This document shows positions 25,508-34,673 of a stretch of DNA of 64,000 nucleotides, one piece after another; the stretch's first letter is position 1; the number at the start of each line of letters is the position of its first letter. The notes below the pieces were generated by a model. It was not told the DNA's origin, did not search any database, and saw nothing but the letters and a program-made list of their open reading frames with translations. The DNA comes from Chitinibacter sp. FCG-7. GTDB taxonomy: Bacteria > Pseudomonadota > Gammaproteobacteria > Burkholderiales > Chitinibacteraceae. The translations under genes were made by a program, and so were the position numbers. The stretch lies in the NCBI RefSeq assembly GCF_040047665.1, contig NZ_CP157355.1, positions 248,001 to 312,000 of the forward strand. The letters are read 5' to 3'.

Positions 25508-26431
25508 ATGAAGCACTCATTCAAACGCACTCTGACACAGCTGGCGTTCGCAAGCGCCAGTTTCATACTGGCCGGTACGGCCTCGGCGGCAGCGCAGCAA
25601 TGTCCACTACTGGATGACGCAGCGGCAACCGCCTTGCTAGGGCCGGAAACTACCTTGCTGCGGGTCGAGGCCTATGGCTCCTGCATCTGGCGATCCGGCG
25701 GCGAAGTACTGATGCTCAATGTACAGCGCCGCCCCAATGCAGCCGAAGCAAAAACATTGTTTGATACCTATCAGAAAACAGCCTTTGCCGGCCTGCAGCG
25801 CGACGCCAGCCGCCCGAAGCTGGGCGAGCAGGCTTTTGTCGGGCTGGCCAGTGAAGGGGCGACACCGCAGGCCGGCTTGCTGGTACGCAAGGGTACGGAT
25901 TTACTGGTTTTCCAGCTACATGGCACACCCGACAGCGAATTTGACCGCGAAACGCTGGCCAACTTGCACGGTATGGCGCAACAAAGCCTGCCGCGCCTGG
26001 GACAAGCCCAGCAACGCGTTGGCGAATGCCCGTGGTTCAGCAAACAACAGGCCCAGCAATTACTGGGCAAGGGCAAGCTGACCATCCACCAGCTGGCCAA
26101 TGACCATTGCATCGCCAGCGTCGATGGCAGCGAAGCCAGCCTGACCATCAATACGGATCGCGAATTGAACAAGCCGGAAACGCTGGCGGTCATGCGCGAA
26201 AACGAGCAGCAATGCATCGTGCTAGATCTGCCGACCCTTGGCTTGCACAGTTATGTCAGCTATGCCTGCCCAGCACCGGGCAATATGGCTATGGTGGTGC
26301 AACTGCTGGAAAACGGACGTCATGCGCAAATCATTTACAACCCCGGCAGCCGCCCGGCCAAGCAAAGCGATTTGCCCGCCTTGCTGCAAATCGGCAGCAC
26401 GATCCGCGAGGAATTCAAGCGCCAGCCTTGA
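25508..26431 (+). CDS. Secreted protein of unknown function
   Basis: The start is ATG 25508, preceded by GGAG at 25495-25498; upstream in-frame codons have no ribosome site. The protein (307 residues) begins with a Sec signal peptide (MKHSFKRTLTQLAFASASFI then LAGTASAAA) and is then periplasmic or exported. It seems to consist of two similar halves, each with a Cys-Pro-Leu/Trp start (QCPLLDDAAATALLG and ECPWFSKQQAQQLLGKGKL) and another Cys some 30 residues later (GSCIW, NDHCIA), suggesting an internal duplication with disulfides. No named family was recognised. It may or may not belong to the T6SS island. Confidence 0.6.
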   Translation: MKHSFKRTLTQLAFASASFILAGTASAAAQQCPLLDDAAATALLGPETTLLRVEAYGSCIWRSGGEVLMLNVQRRPNAAEAKTLFDTYQKTAFAGLQRDASRPKLGEQAFVGLASEGATPQAGLLVRKGTDLLVFQLHGTPDSEFDRETLANLHGMAQQSLPRLGQAQQRVGECPWFSKQQAQQLLGKGKLTIHQLANDHCIASVDGSEASLTINTDRELNKPETLAVMRENEQQCIVLDLPTLGLHSYVSYACPAPGNMAMVVQLLENGRHAQIIYNPGSRPAKQSDLPALLQIGSTIREEFKRQP

Positions 26432-26560
26432 TGGAATGTAGAAACCAGCAATACATTCCAGGGCATCAATGCATAGCCATTGATCATAATGATGCGGGGG
26501 TGGTGATGCTAACGCCGAGGCCGCCACCCAGCCAAGCACGCCTGCTGCAGACACACTATA

Positions 26561-26580
26561 GGGTATAGGTCTACAGGCCA
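26561..26580 (+). repeat. Dispersed intergenic repeat copy
   Basis: GGGTATAGGTCTACAGGCCA matches the consensus GGGTATANNNCTRYAGGCCA shared with sites at 11944, 33803, 36711, 38191 and 38239 (minus strand). It lies between the secreted-protein gene and the IS3 remnant. Confidence 0.5.
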
Positions 26581-26721
26581 AATTGGATAATCACTCCAGC
26601 CATATACCTAGCATCATTTTCAATTCAGCCCACGCAATGCCAATGAAACAAGACTGTTGTGGTTCAATGATTTCGGACACCAACTTAGGTGGTAATCTCG
26701 CCACCATTAACGAGGTGTTTC

Positions 26722-27033
26722 ATGAGCAAGGTTCGCAGGACATTTACCCCGGAATTTAAAGCCGAAGCCGCCAGTCTGGTCGTCGATCAAGGCCACACGG
26801 TGTCACAAGCCAGTAAGGCGATGAACGTCGGCGAGAACATACTGCGTCGCTGGATTAAGCAGCTGAAACAGGAAAGACAGGGTATCACGCCGCAGGCCAA
26901 AGCACTCACTCCAGACCAACGTCGCATTCAGGAGCTCGAAGCGCGCATTGATCGGCTGGAACGGGAGAAAGCCCTGTTAAAAAACGCCACAGCTCTCTTA
27001 ATGGCGGACGAACTCAATCGTACGCACTGGTAG
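26722..27033 (+). CDS. IS3-family transposase OrfA
   Basis: The 103-residue protein starts MSKVRRTFTPEFKAEAASLV with the helix-turn-helix of IS3 OrfA (GHTVSQASKAMNVGENILRR then WIKQL) and a C-terminal leucine-zipper-like helix (RIQELEARIDRLEREKALLK). A slippery heptamer A-AAA-AAC sits at 26979-26985 in the zero frame, and orfB continues in the -1 frame, as expected for programmed -1 frameshifting to make OrfAB. The ATG at 26722 is chosen over upstream codons because it starts the conserved MSKxRRxFT motif. Confidence 0.85.
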   Translation: MSKVRRTFTPEFKAEAASLVVDQGHTVSQASKAMNVGENILRRWIKQLKQERQGITPQAKALTPDQRRIQELEARIDRLEREKALLKNATALLMADELNRTHW

Positions 27034-27164
27034 ACCAGTTAAGTGAGCATGAACCCGTAGAAATGGTCTGCAGCACCTTCGGTATTTGCCGTTCCAGTTA
27101 TTACCATTACCGGCATCGACGCCAGCATATTGATCGTGAACGAATCGAGTTGCGCGCCAAAGTA
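26986..27164 (+). pseudogene. IS3-family transposase OrfB, 5' fragment
   Basis: In the -1 frame relative to orfA the sequence reads SYALVDQLSEHEPVEMVCST, then FGICRSSYYHYRHRRQHIDR and ERIELRAKV, which is the N-terminal HTH_21-type part of OrfB. It stops at the IS21 left end (27165). The DDE catalytic core is absent, so the element cannot move by itself. Confidence 0.8.
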
Positions 27165-27278
27165 TGTTGTCGCCGACCGAAAATTGACCCACTTTAGCTA
27201 GTTGTGCCGATCCAAAATTGACCCAGGTGTTCTACTTGTTCTGCTTAATTCTTAGGCAGAGGCTAAAAGGTGATCACC

Positions 27279-28817
27279 ATGGAAATGATTGGCAAAATCC
27301 GCAGGATGTTTTTTCGCGATAAGTTATCGCTGCACGAAATTTCTAAGCGTACCGGTCTGGCGCGCAACACCATCCGCACCTGGGTTCGCAAGCCCGCTTC
27401 AAAGGCAGAGCCTCGTTACATCCGGCAACCCAAGCCCGGTAAACTCACTCCGTATTGCGCTACTTTAGAACAAGCCCTTAAAGCTGATTCCTTTCGTGCC
27501 AAGCACAATCGGCGTACTGGCAAAGCATTGTTCGAGCAGATTCAGGCCGAAGGCTATACCGGTAGCTATAGTCGCGTGACGGATTTCATTCGCGAATGGC
27601 GAGGTAAAGCCGGTAAAACGTCTCAGGGGTTTGTGCCATTACAATTTGCGCTGGGTGAAGCGTTTCAATTTGATTGGAGCGAGGAGAATCTGGTGATTGG
27701 CGGTCTCTATCGCAAGATTCAGGTGGCTCACCTTAAACTCTGCGCTAGTCGTGCCTTCTGGTTGGTGGCCTATCCCAGCCAAGGGTATGAAATGTTGTTC
27801 GATGCACATGCCAGATCGTTTGCTGCATTGGGTGGTGTGCCGCGACGCGGCATTTACGACAATATGAAAACCGCAGTCGACAAGGTCTTGAAGGGCAAAG
27901 GCCGGATCGTCAATGCGCGCTTTGCGGTGATGTGCGCACATTATCTATTTGATCCCGATTTCTGCAATGTGGCTTCAGGGTGGGAGAAAGGCGTCGTCGA
28001 GAAGAATGTTCAGGATAGTCGGCGGCGAATCTGGATTGAAGCCCAAAGCATTAAATTCAGCACCTTTGAGGCGTTGAATGCGTGGCTTGGCGAACGTTGT
28101 CGGGCGTTGTGGGCAGAACTGCCGCATCCAGAGTTCAAGGGGCTCAGCATCGCAGAAATGCTGGAGCAAGAAAGGCTGGAGATGATGCCGATGCCAACGC
28201 CGTTTGATGGCTACGTAGAACAATTGGCGCGCGTTTCCAGTACTTGCTTAGTGTCGATTGCCCGTAACCGTTACTCGGTGCCCTGCGAATGGGCACGCCA
28301 TCGCGTTAGTGTGCGACTGTATCCGACGCAGGTCGTCATTGTGGCCAATGATGACATCGTTGCCAGTCATGCTCGCCTGACGGGCAAGCAGCAGGTGAGC
28401 TTTGATTGGCAGCATTACATTCCGTTGATTGGGCGTAAACCGGGCGCATTACGCAACGGCGCGCCCTTTGCCGATATGCCCGAACCCTTGTTGCGACTCA
28501 AGCGAGGCCTGCTCAAACGCGATGGCGGTGACCGAGTGATGGCACAGGTGCTCGCGACAGTCCCCGTTGCGGGGCTAGATGCGGTGCTGGTCGCAGTGGA
28601 ACTGGTGTTGGAATCTGGCGTACTCAGTATTGAACACATTCTGAATATCGTCGCGCGCTTGAATGATCCGCCCACCGCTGAATCGGCGCAAACCCAGCTG
28701 CAACTACTCGAAGCACCGCAAGCCAATACCGAGCGTTATGACCAACTGCGCGATACCGATGAGTTAACCTCAGCCGGCACTGAAGTAGTGACACATGAAG
28801 GGGTTCATCATGCGTGA
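27279..28817 (+). CDS. istA: IS21-family transposase IstA
   Basis: The 512-residue protein (from ATG 27279, with AAAGG 8 bp upstream; GTG 27270 is an alternative) has an N-terminal HTH ([20 protein letters not shown]) and an rve-type integrase core with acidic residues in [27 protein letters not shown] and [12 protein letters not shown], matching a DDE triad. It catalyses transposition with IstB. The length is normal and the frame intact, so the element may be active. Confidence 0.93.
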   Translation: MEMIGKIRRMFFRDKLSLHEISKRTGLARNTIRTWVRKPASKAEPRYIRQPKPGKLTPYCATLEQALKADSFRAKHNRRTGKALFEQIQAEGYTGSYSRVTDFIREWRGKAGKTSQGFVPLQFALGEAFQFDWSEENLVIGGLYRKIQVAHLKLCASRAFWLVAYPSQGYEMLFDAHARSFAALGGVPRRGIYDNMKTAVDKVLKGKGRIVNARFAVMCAHYLFDPDFCNVASGWEKGVVEKNVQDSRRRIWIEAQSIKFSTFEALNAWLGERCRALWAELPHPEFKGLSIAEMLEQERLEMMPMPTPFDGYVEQLARVSSTCLVSIARNRYSVPCEWARHRVSVRLYPTQVVIVANDDIVASHARLTGKQQVSFDWQHYIPLIGRKPGALRNGAPFADMPEPLLRLKRGLLKRDGGDRVMAQVLATVPVAGLDAVLVAVELVLESGVLSIEHILNIVARLNDPPTAESAQTQLQLLEAPQANTERYDQLRDTDELTSAGTEVVTHEGVHHA

Positions 28818-29610
28818 CATCACTGCAGAACTCAAAGCCTTGCGTTTGCATGGCATGGCTGGTGCCTGGGTGGATTTAAAAGCCCAAGGTGGCCTAGGTA
28901 TTGATACCTCCAGTTGGCTGATCGAGCATTTACTTCAAGCTGAAAACACCGACCGAGGTATGCGCTCGATCCAGCATCAGATGAGTGCGGCCAAATTCCC
29001 TGTGCATCGCGATCTGGCTGGATTTGACTTCAGTGCCACCAAATTAGATCAAGCATTAGTTGGCCAATTAGCCACGCTGGCCTTCACTGAAACAGCACAA
29101 AACGCCGTCTTTATTGGTGGGCCAGGTACCGGAAAAACGCATCTGGCGACGGCGATCACGATTGCAGGCATCACGCGTCATGGCAAAAGAGCCCGTTTCT
29201 ACTCGACAGTGGACTTGGTCAATTTGCTTGAAAAGGAAAAGCGTGAAGGTAAAGCAGGACGGATTGCGCTGAGTTTGATGCGGGTTGATGTGGTGATACT
29301 GGACGAGCTGGGCTACCTGCCATTCAGCCAAGCTGGGGGTGCTTTGCTGTTTCATTTGCTCAGCAAGCTATATGAACACACTAGCGTGATCATCACGACT
29401 AACCTGAACTTCTCGGAATGGTCGAGTGTATTTGGCGATGCCAAGATGACGACCGCGCTCTTGGATCGACTCACTCATCATTGCCACATTGTAGAAACGG
29501 GCAATGAGTCTTACCGCTTCCAGCACAGCAATATGGTGGCGAAATCGAAAATCAAACAAAGGGAGCAAAGCAGAAAGGAAGAACTAACGGCAGAACCTGA
29601 GCAGTTCTAA
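28810..29610 (+). CDS. istB: IS21-family helper ATPase IstB
   Basis: The 266-residue protein is a DnaC-like AAA+ ATPase with Walker [12 protein letters not shown], Walker [13 protein letters not shown] and the C-terminal [20 protein letters not shown] motif. The start ATG 28810 follows an AAGGGG ribosome site and lies just before the istA stop, giving the usual istA-istB overlap. IstB selects target DNA and activates IstA. Full length. Confidence 0.93.
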   Translation: MRDITAELKALRLHGMAGAWVDLKAQGGLGIDTSSWLIEHLLQAENTDRGMRSIQHQMSAAKFPVHRDLAGFDFSATKLDQALVGQLATLAFTETAQNAVFIGGPGTGKTHLATAITIAGITRHGKRARFYSTVDLVNLLEKEKREGKAGRIALSLMRVDVVILDELGYLPFSQAGGALLFHLLSKLYEHTSVIITTNLNFSEWSSVFGDAKMTTALLDRLTHHCHIVETGNESYRFQHSNMVAKSKIKQREQSRKEELTAEPEQF

Positions 29611-29752
29611 AGCGAAGGTGATGATGAAAAATAGCGGGCGGGCCGTTCGCTATTTGCTAGACTTATCCACAGTTGCTCGATGAAAAAGCAACGCCCCGGC
29701 CTGGGTCAAAATTCGATCGGCAGGATGGGTCAAATTTCAATCGGCGCGAACA

Positions 29753-30372
29753 TCCGGACTAACTTTGAAGAATTACCCATAAATCAACTACCTTTATTTT
29801 ATTAGATATATTTAATAAATTAATCCGTCAATGTGACAGGACACACCACTAATTTACAGAAACCCTTACGGAACAACAGTTTTTGTAGATTGCAATCTTA
29901 TAAAATTTTATATTTTATTTCCTGAATAACATCAAAACAAAAAATACAGTAAGTTCATATAATTTTTATTATATGAACTATTACCACATTGATGTATCAC
30001 ACACAAAATTGAACATCCGAGAACACAAGAGTCCAAGCTAGAAGACAGCTCTCCTGAACAACAGATTTTCAACCATCCAACAAAAAAGTCTCTATGCGCA
30101 GCAACGAAAAGAACACAGAATATATTTTTCAATCTACATCTTGACATTACAATTAAAACAAAAAATAATGGCATAGACCCAATTCAGAAACTAAACATAC
30201 AGAGGCAGCTTTTTACTCTCGCTCACACTAGTTTTTGTGAATATCTGGTATGCACGACAGTATCCGCAGGCATCGAATTGCTTACCGAGTCACAATTCAA
30301 GTAGGGCAGCATCAAACACTCCATGTTTGATTGCTAAAACTGGTTTTAGTACGAACAGGAAAGGAGAATCAG
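29753..30372 (+). other. AT-rich stretch without a clear gene
   Basis: About 620 bp of AT-rich DNA between the IS21 right end and a small open frame. An 80-codon open frame on the minus strand (29932-30174) lacks a ribosome site and has no recognisable similarity, so I do not call it. The palindrome-like TATAATTTTTATTATA near 29958-29973 is the only local structure noted. This could be worn prophage DNA. Confidence 0.5.
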
Positions 30373-30471
30373 ATGAAAGTATTGATTAAGAGTCATGACA
30401 CCTCGAAAAACAAAAGACTCACCAATACAATTGGTCGCTCGTTTCTAGGCAATCTAAGGCCAAGGGGATGA
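30373..30471 (+). CDS. Small open frame upstream of the PrtN-like gene
   Basis: A 32-codon frame (MKVLIKSHDTSKNKRLTNTI then GRSFLGNLRPRG) follows a strong AAAGGAGAA ribosome site. Its TGA overlaps the first ATG of the next frame (ATGA, 30468-30471), suggesting translational coupling. It is basic, with no recognised family. It may be a leader peptide or a tiny phage protein; reality is uncertain. Confidence 0.35.
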   Translation: MKVLIKSHDTSKNKRLTNTIGRSFLGNLRPRG

Positions 30472-30476
30472 TGAAT

Positions 30477-30731
30477 ATGAATACCGTGATGTTGTTACTT
30501 GCCACCTATGAGCACCCCCTGATCCCACTTGAAACGGTTGGCAAAGATTTCTTAGGGTTAGGAAAAAGGGAAGTAAATGAACAAGCCGCCCGAAATGCAC
30601 TGCCATTCCCAGTGATTCGGTTAACTGAAAGCTGTAAATCGCCTCGATTTGTCAGAGTGGCGGATTTGGCTGAGCACATTGATCGGCAGGCTGAATTGGC
30701 AGGCATAAGCTGGCATCGAAGCAAAATTTAG
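30477..30731 (+). CDS. PrtN-like (pyocin activator family) phage regulator
   Basis: The 84-residue protein (MNTVMLLLATYEHPLIPLET) has the plan of the pyocin activator PrtN family: a start with LLLATY, then DFLGLGKREVNEQAARNALP and a C-terminal VADLAEHIDRQ helix. ATG 30477 is preferred because AAGGGG is 9 bp upstream; ATG 30468 and 30471 are also in frame. In P. aeruginosa PrtN activates pyocin genes; small relatives are common in betaproteobacterial prophages beside integrases. Here it marks a prophage remnant, next to the broken integrase. Confidence 0.65.
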   Translation: MNTVMLLLATYEHPLIPLETVGKDFLGLGKREVNEQAARNALPFPVIRLTESCKSPRFVRVADLAEHIDRQAELAGISWHRSKI

Positions 30732-30856
30732 GCTTTGCCAGAATGCAACATACCAATCCATATTAGAAAGCAACCTCATTTTTTGAAAAAAAGACTATTG
30801 ATCTGTGAGCAGTTTCGAAAAATAAAATGATAATTCTTTCCAAAAGGTTAGTTACT

Positions 30857-31989
30857 TTAACGTCGATCTGTCCTCTCAGGCAGACCTAGGTCAATTTTGG
30901 TGAATCTAGGGGCGCGATGCAAATCCACAGCTCTCAATTGAGTATAGCGGGCCAAGTTCTTCCAGCTTCTATGGCCAGAAACCAAGGCAACCTCTTGAAT
31001 TTGATACCCCTGCTCAAAAAGTCTACTAATACCCTCATGACGCAGATCGTGAAATGTCAGATCAACAATCCCTGCCAACAAACACAACCGTTCAAAGCGA
31101 GATCTTACGCTATCACCATGATAAGGAAAAATTCGGTCATCAATTATGGGCTGCGCCTGAATAATCTCAAACGACTCACCCAATAAGGGAACGGTTTGAT
31201 TATTGCCAAGCTTCACTTGTGGATCTTTTCGATCGCGGATCAGAATTGTACGGTCAGTTTCATTCAGATCTTCCCAACGCAGCCCAACGATTTCACCTTG
31301 GCGCATGCCGGTAGCAATGGCAAATCGCACGATATCGTCAATGGGGATAAAACCTCTGTGCGAAGTGGCTCGAGCTGCAGCGAGAAAGGCTACCAACTCG
31401 TCCGGCTTTAAACGGCGGTCACGCTCAGTACTGATTTACATATCAAACCCAGTGAGCGCAACTGCACTCTGGCTTGCATAAACTCAGTCATATCCACGCA
31501 GAGATTAAAATACGGCTTGGCGCATTTGAGCACACCTCCCAGATAGATTACATCTTGATTCACCGTTTGCGGCTTTGCGCCTTGCGCCCGGCGATCACGG
31601 CAATGGGCGATGATATGCGCAGCATTTAAATCAACCAACGACAATGCTCCCAGTCGAGAACGTGCCAAAATCCCCAACACACTCTGCTTTGATTCACCAA
31701 TCTTCTTATCTTGCTCAACAAACTTGATGTATCGATCTATCAACCCAGCAACAGTAAGCCCCTTCAATTTTCGAGCATGAAGAGCAGCATCATCTTTCAT
31801 CTTCTCAGTCAGAGCATCCGCCCAGTCCTGAGCCAAACGTCTGGCAACGGTTTCTGCACGTACTCCAGCTCCCTGCACGGGAAAACTGCGGCTTTCATTC
31901 AGCACAACACGACCATTCCGCTTTAGACGAACGTCCGCCCTGAAAGATACCGTGCCATTACGATTAGTTACGCGTAAAATAGAAGCCAT
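30857..31989 (-). pseudogene. Tyrosine-type integrase at dusA, frameshifted
   Basis: Two frames join into one tyrosine recombinase. The N-terminal part (from ATG 31989, MASILRVTNRNGTVSFRADV) runs to a stop at 31408; the catalytic part resumes in another frame at about 31425 (STERDRRLKPDELVAFLAAA) and ends at 30857. It carries the catalytic residues: R in GMRQGEIVGLRW, HDLRHEG, and SGHRSWKNLARYTQ. Together they give about 375 residues, normal for a phage integrase. The junction fits loss of one base near 31423-31435. The gene lies about 100 bp from dusA and points away from it, as in elements that integrate into the dusA 5' end. It should be inactive unless the shift is an artefact. Confidence 0.8.
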
Positions 31990-32091
31990 TAGCTCACCAG
32001 TCCTAGACAGACGATTTCAACATTAAGAATAGCACACGATCTAGGATTTTTAATGATTTAATACCGTGGGAACCCGCACTTGACCGTAGAA

Positions 32092-33150
32092 ATGCCGCAG
32101 ATTAAAAACCAAGAAAAACAAGCCTTAACACTAACAAATTCAACGGTTACGCCCTCGCGCCGCTTCTGCATCGCACCGATGCTCGATTGGACAGACCGCT
32201 TTTATCGGCGTTTTGCGCGCGAGCTGAGCCAGCATACCTGGCTGTATACCGAGATGGTCAATACCGGGGCGATTTTGCATGGTGACCCGCAGCGGCATTT
32301 GCGCTTTGATCCGGTGGAATATCCGGTGGCACTGCAACTGGGTGGCAGCGAGCCCGCGGATCTGGCGCGTTGCGCCAAGATTGCCGAGGATTGGGGCTAT
32401 GACGAGGTGAATCTGAATGTGGGCTGCCCCAGCGAGCGGGTGCAGTCAGGCTCATTCGGCGCGTGTCTGATGCTCGAACCTAGCCTGGTGGCCGATGGCG
32501 TAAAAGCCATGCGCGATGCCTGCCAGATTGATGTCACGGTAAAGCATCGTATCGGTATCGACAAAATAGAAGACTACGCGTTTGTCCGCGATTTTGTCGG
32601 CCAGATTGCCGAGGCGGGTTGCAGCACCTTTATCGTGCATGCGCGCAATGCGATTCTGAAAGGCTTGAGCCCCAAGGAAAATCGCGAAATTCCGCCGCTT
32701 AAATACGATTATGCCTATCAGCTCAAACGCGATTTTCCGCAACTGGAAATCATTATTAATGGCGGCATCACGACGCTGGCGCAATCACTCGAGCATTTGC
32801 AGCACGTTGATGGCGTGATGGTCGGGCGTGAGGCTTATCACAATCCGTGGCTGCTCACCGAAGTGGATGCGGCGATCTACGGCCAGCCGCAACGGGAACA
32901 AAGCCGCCGCTGCGCTATCGAAAACCTGCGCGACTTCATTGAGGCCGAGCTGGCTGCGGGTACACCACTGCGCTTTATAGCTCGGCATATTCTGGGGCTT
33001 TATCAGGGACAATATGGCGCGCGGCAATGGCGCAGGATGCTCTCTGATGCCACACTACTGAAAAATGCCGATTGGCAGCTGATCGAACAGGCCTTGCAGC
33101 AGATCGAGCATAGTCAGGGCCAACGCGAAACCTCACAGAGCGAACAATGA
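32092..33150 (+). CDS. dusA: tRNA-dihydrouridine(20/20a) synthase DusA
   Basis: The 352-residue protein (from ATG 32092; TTG 32080 also in frame) has the DusA start RRFCIAPMLDWTDRFYRR, the catalytic Cys in NLNVGCPSERVQSGSFGACL (C112) and the FMN-binding HARNAILKGLSPKENR and IINGGI motifs. It reduces uridine to dihydrouridine in the tRNA D-loop. About 20 non-conserved residues precede the conserved core, which fits a new N-terminus supplied by an element integrated in the gene's 5' end. It overlaps the next gene by 4 bp. Confidence 0.93.
   Translation: MPQIKNQEKQALTLTNSTVTPSRRFCIAPMLDWTDRFYRRFARELSQHTWLYTEMVNTGAILHGDPQRHLRFDPVEYPVALQLGGSEPADLARCAKIAEDWGYDEVNLNVGCPSERVQSGSFGACLMLEPSLVADGVKAMRDACQIDVTVKHRIGIDKIEDYAFVRDFVGQIAEAGCSTFIVHARNAILKGLSPKENREIPPLKYDYAYQLKRDFPQLEIIINGGITTLAQSLEHLQHVDGVMVGREAYHNPWLLTEVDAAIYGQPQREQSRRCAIENLRDFIEAELAAGTPLRFIARHILGLYQGQYGARQWRRMLSDATLLKNADWQLIEQALQQIEHSQGQRETSQSEQ
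32158..32196 (+). other. Candidate attachment site in the dusA 5' end
   Basis: The segment coding RRFCIAPMLDWTD is the region used as the att core by dusA-targeting integrases. A tyrosine integrase gene lies directly upstream on the opposite strand. I found no second copy of this segment elsewhere in the window, so the other boundary is outside it or lost. Confidence 0.4.
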
Positions 33151-33800
33151 TCATGTTAAAACCCGCAATGATTGCAATCAGCTTGGCGCTGAGTACCCTG
33201 CCCGCCTTGGCCGACGATATCGTGCTGATCGGCACCATGGGCAATAAGGGCGTATTCCAGATTAACGGCCAGAAAAAAACCCTGCAAAGCGGGCAGCAAA
33301 GCGGGATGTTCAAAATTATCTCGATTCAAGCCGAATCGGCGATTATCGCCAGCAATGGCCAACAAAGGCAGTTGCTGCTGGGCCAAGGCTATGTAGCGCA
33401 AGGCGGCAATCCGGCGGATGGTCATGCCAGCAGCCTGACGCTGACGCCTGATGAGCGTGGCCATTACCTGGTGAATGTGGGCATCAACCAGTCATCGCAA
33501 GCCGGGATCATCGACACTGGCGCGACGCATCTATCAATGTCTCGCCCAACCGCAGAAAGCATGAAAATCAGTTATAAAAACGGCCAGCAAGGCCACTCGC
33601 AAACCGCCAACGGCAATATTGGGGCCTGGCTGGTGAAGCTACCGCAAATCCGGATCAACAATATCACGCTCTACGATGTCACCGCCGTGGTGCGTGACAG
33701 CAATGATAGCGCGCCGATTCTGGTCGGCATGAGCGTACTCAATCGCTTCCAGATGCGGCGCGAACAGGAATTGATGATTTTAAGTAAAAAAGCTTACTAA
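33147..33800 (+). CDS. Retropepsin-like aspartic protease (clan AA, TIGR02281-like)
   Basis: The 217-residue protein has a signal peptide (about residues 1-22, ending LPALA), then a repeat-like domain with GTMGNKGVFQINGQ, and a single-lobe aspartic protease domain with the active-site motif DTGA (D123) and a later LVGMSVLNRF strand typical of retropepsin-like enzymes. It is probably periplasmic and dimeric. It overlaps dusA by 4 bp; the dusA coupling appears positional rather than functional. Two in-frame starts (33147, 33153). Confidence 0.75.
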   Translation: MIMLKPAMIAISLALSTLPALADDIVLIGTMGNKGVFQINGQKKTLQSGQQSGMFKIISIQAESAIIASNGQQRQLLLGQGYVAQGGNPADGHASSLTLTPDERGHYLVNVGINQSSQAGIIDTGATHLSMSRPTAESMKISYKNGQQGHSQTANGNIGAWLVKLPQIRINNITLYDVTAVVRDSNDSAPILVGMSVLNRFQMRREQELMILSKKAY

Positions 33801-33802
33801 CA

Positions 33803-33851
33803 GGGTATAGCCCTACAAGCCAGATCTGTGAATAGCTAGAAGCCAATACCC
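33803..33851 (+). repeat. Dispersed intergenic repeat copy (before rdgB)
   Basis: GGGTATAGCCCTACAAGCCA (33803-33822) is a copy of the repeat; ATACCC at 33846-33851, touching the rdgB start, is a partial inverted half. The pair could fold into a weak hairpin over the rdgB ribosome-binding region. Confidence 0.5.
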
Positions 33852-33852
33852 T

Positions 33853-34455
33853 ATGAAAAAAATTGTTCTCGCCAGTAATAATGCTGGCAAGCTGAAAGAA
33901 TTTGCCCACTTGCTTGCCCCATTGGACGTGCAGATCATTGCCCAGGGCGAGCTGGGTGTACCCGAATGCCCGGAGCCGTATGGCACTTTTATTGAAAATG
34001 CGCTGGCCAAAGCACGCCATGCCGCCAAAATCACCGGCCTGCCCGCGCTGGCTGACGATTCGGGCCTGTGCGTACATGCGCTGGGCGGCGCACCTGGCGT
34101 CTATTCGGCGCGCTATGCCCAACGCGCTGGCGAGGCCAAATCGGATCTGCGCAATAATCAGCACTTGCTCAGCGAATTAGCGCAGCACACCGACCGGCGC
34201 GCTTGGTATTACGCCGCGCTGGTACTGGTGCGCAGCGAAAATGACCCGCAACCGCTGATTGCCGACGGGGTCTGCGTGGGCGAGATTGCGCTACAAGCCA
34301 GCGGCGACGGTGGTTTTGGCTACGATCCACTATTCTGGCTACCCCAGTTTGGCAAAACGGTTGCCCAGATTTCCGCTGAAGAAAAAAGCCAGATCTCGCA
34401 TCGCGCCAAAGCGCTGCAGAGCCTGATCGCCAAAATGCAGGAAACCAGCTTATGA
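33853..34455 (+). CDS. rdgB: RdgB/HAM1 dITP/XTP pyrophosphatase
   Basis: The 200-residue protein carries the HAM1 motifs: SNNAGKLKEF near the start, ALADDSGLCVHALGGAPGVY with the substrate/metal acids, GGFGYDPLFW, and the C-terminal SHRAKAL. It hydrolyses non-canonical purine nucleoside triphosphates (dITP, XTP) to keep them out of DNA. It overlaps the next small gene by 4 bp. Confidence 0.96.
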   Translation: MKKIVLASNNAGKLKEFAHLLAPLDVQIIAQGELGVPECPEPYGTFIENALAKARHAAKITGLPALADDSGLCVHALGGAPGVYSARYAQRAGEAKSDLRNNQHLLSELAQHTDRRAWYYAALVLVRSENDPQPLIADGVCVGEIALQASGDGGFGYDPLFWLPQFGKTVAQISAEEKSQISHRAKALQSLIAKMQETSL

Positions 34456-34673
34456 ACCCGCAAGACGAAAGCCGCTGGGCAAAATGGTGCCGTGACGACG
34501 GCTCCGTGGTATCGTGCACCGAAAAAGTCAAAGTGATGAATGAAAACCTTGATGAATTGGCGCAAATGGCGCAAGACCTGTTTGAAGACGGCCTGCTGAT
34601 GGAAGTATCGGCTGAGCAAATGCGAACAGTGCTACATCAACTGGTTGATGCATTACAAAATCCATACAAATAA
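34452..34673 (+). CDS. Small conserved-looking hypothetical protein
   Basis: The 73-residue protein starts at an ATGA overlap with rdgB (34452-34455), which supports it as real and co-translated. It is acidic with a C-terminal helix (LDELAQMAQDLFEDGLLMEV and AEQMRTVLHQLVDAL). No family recognised; no signal peptide or membrane helix. It is followed by a GC-rich stem (GCCGC/GCGGC, 34704-34721) that may serve as a weak terminator. Confidence 0.6.
   Translation: MNPQDESRWAKWCRDDGSVVSCTEKVKVMNENLDELAQMAQDLFEDGLLMEVSAEQMRTVLHQLVDALQNPYK

Larger units (their letters stand above)
26656..27164 (+). mobile_element. IS3-family element, left part only
   Basis: The stretch holds a complete IS3-type orfA and the first part of orfB, then is cut at 27165 by an IS21-family element. 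The left boundary is approximate, chosen at the TTCAATGATTTCGGACACC region before orfA. Beyond the IS21 element (after 29752) a short stretch CCGGACTAACTTTG could be a worn right end, but no orfB remainder is present, so most of the right half has been lost. Confidence 0.7.
27165..29752 (+). mobile_element. Complete IS21-family insertion sequence
   Basis: The ends are inverted: left TGTTGTCGCCGACCGAAAAT, right (reverse complement) TGTTCGCGCCGATTGAAATT, both followed by TTGACCCA. Each end has a second inner copy (near 27209-27228 and 29703-29721), the multiple terminal repeats typical of IS21. Inside are istA and istB in the standard order. The flanks (CAAAGTA left, TCCGGAC right) show no target duplication, suggesting that a deletion on one side followed insertion. 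Confidence 0.85.

Noticed and set aside
29932..30174. 80-codon minus-strand open frame in the AT-rich stretch
   Set aside because: No ribosome site, no known similarity, low-complexity Cys/Phe-rich product; chance frame is likelier.
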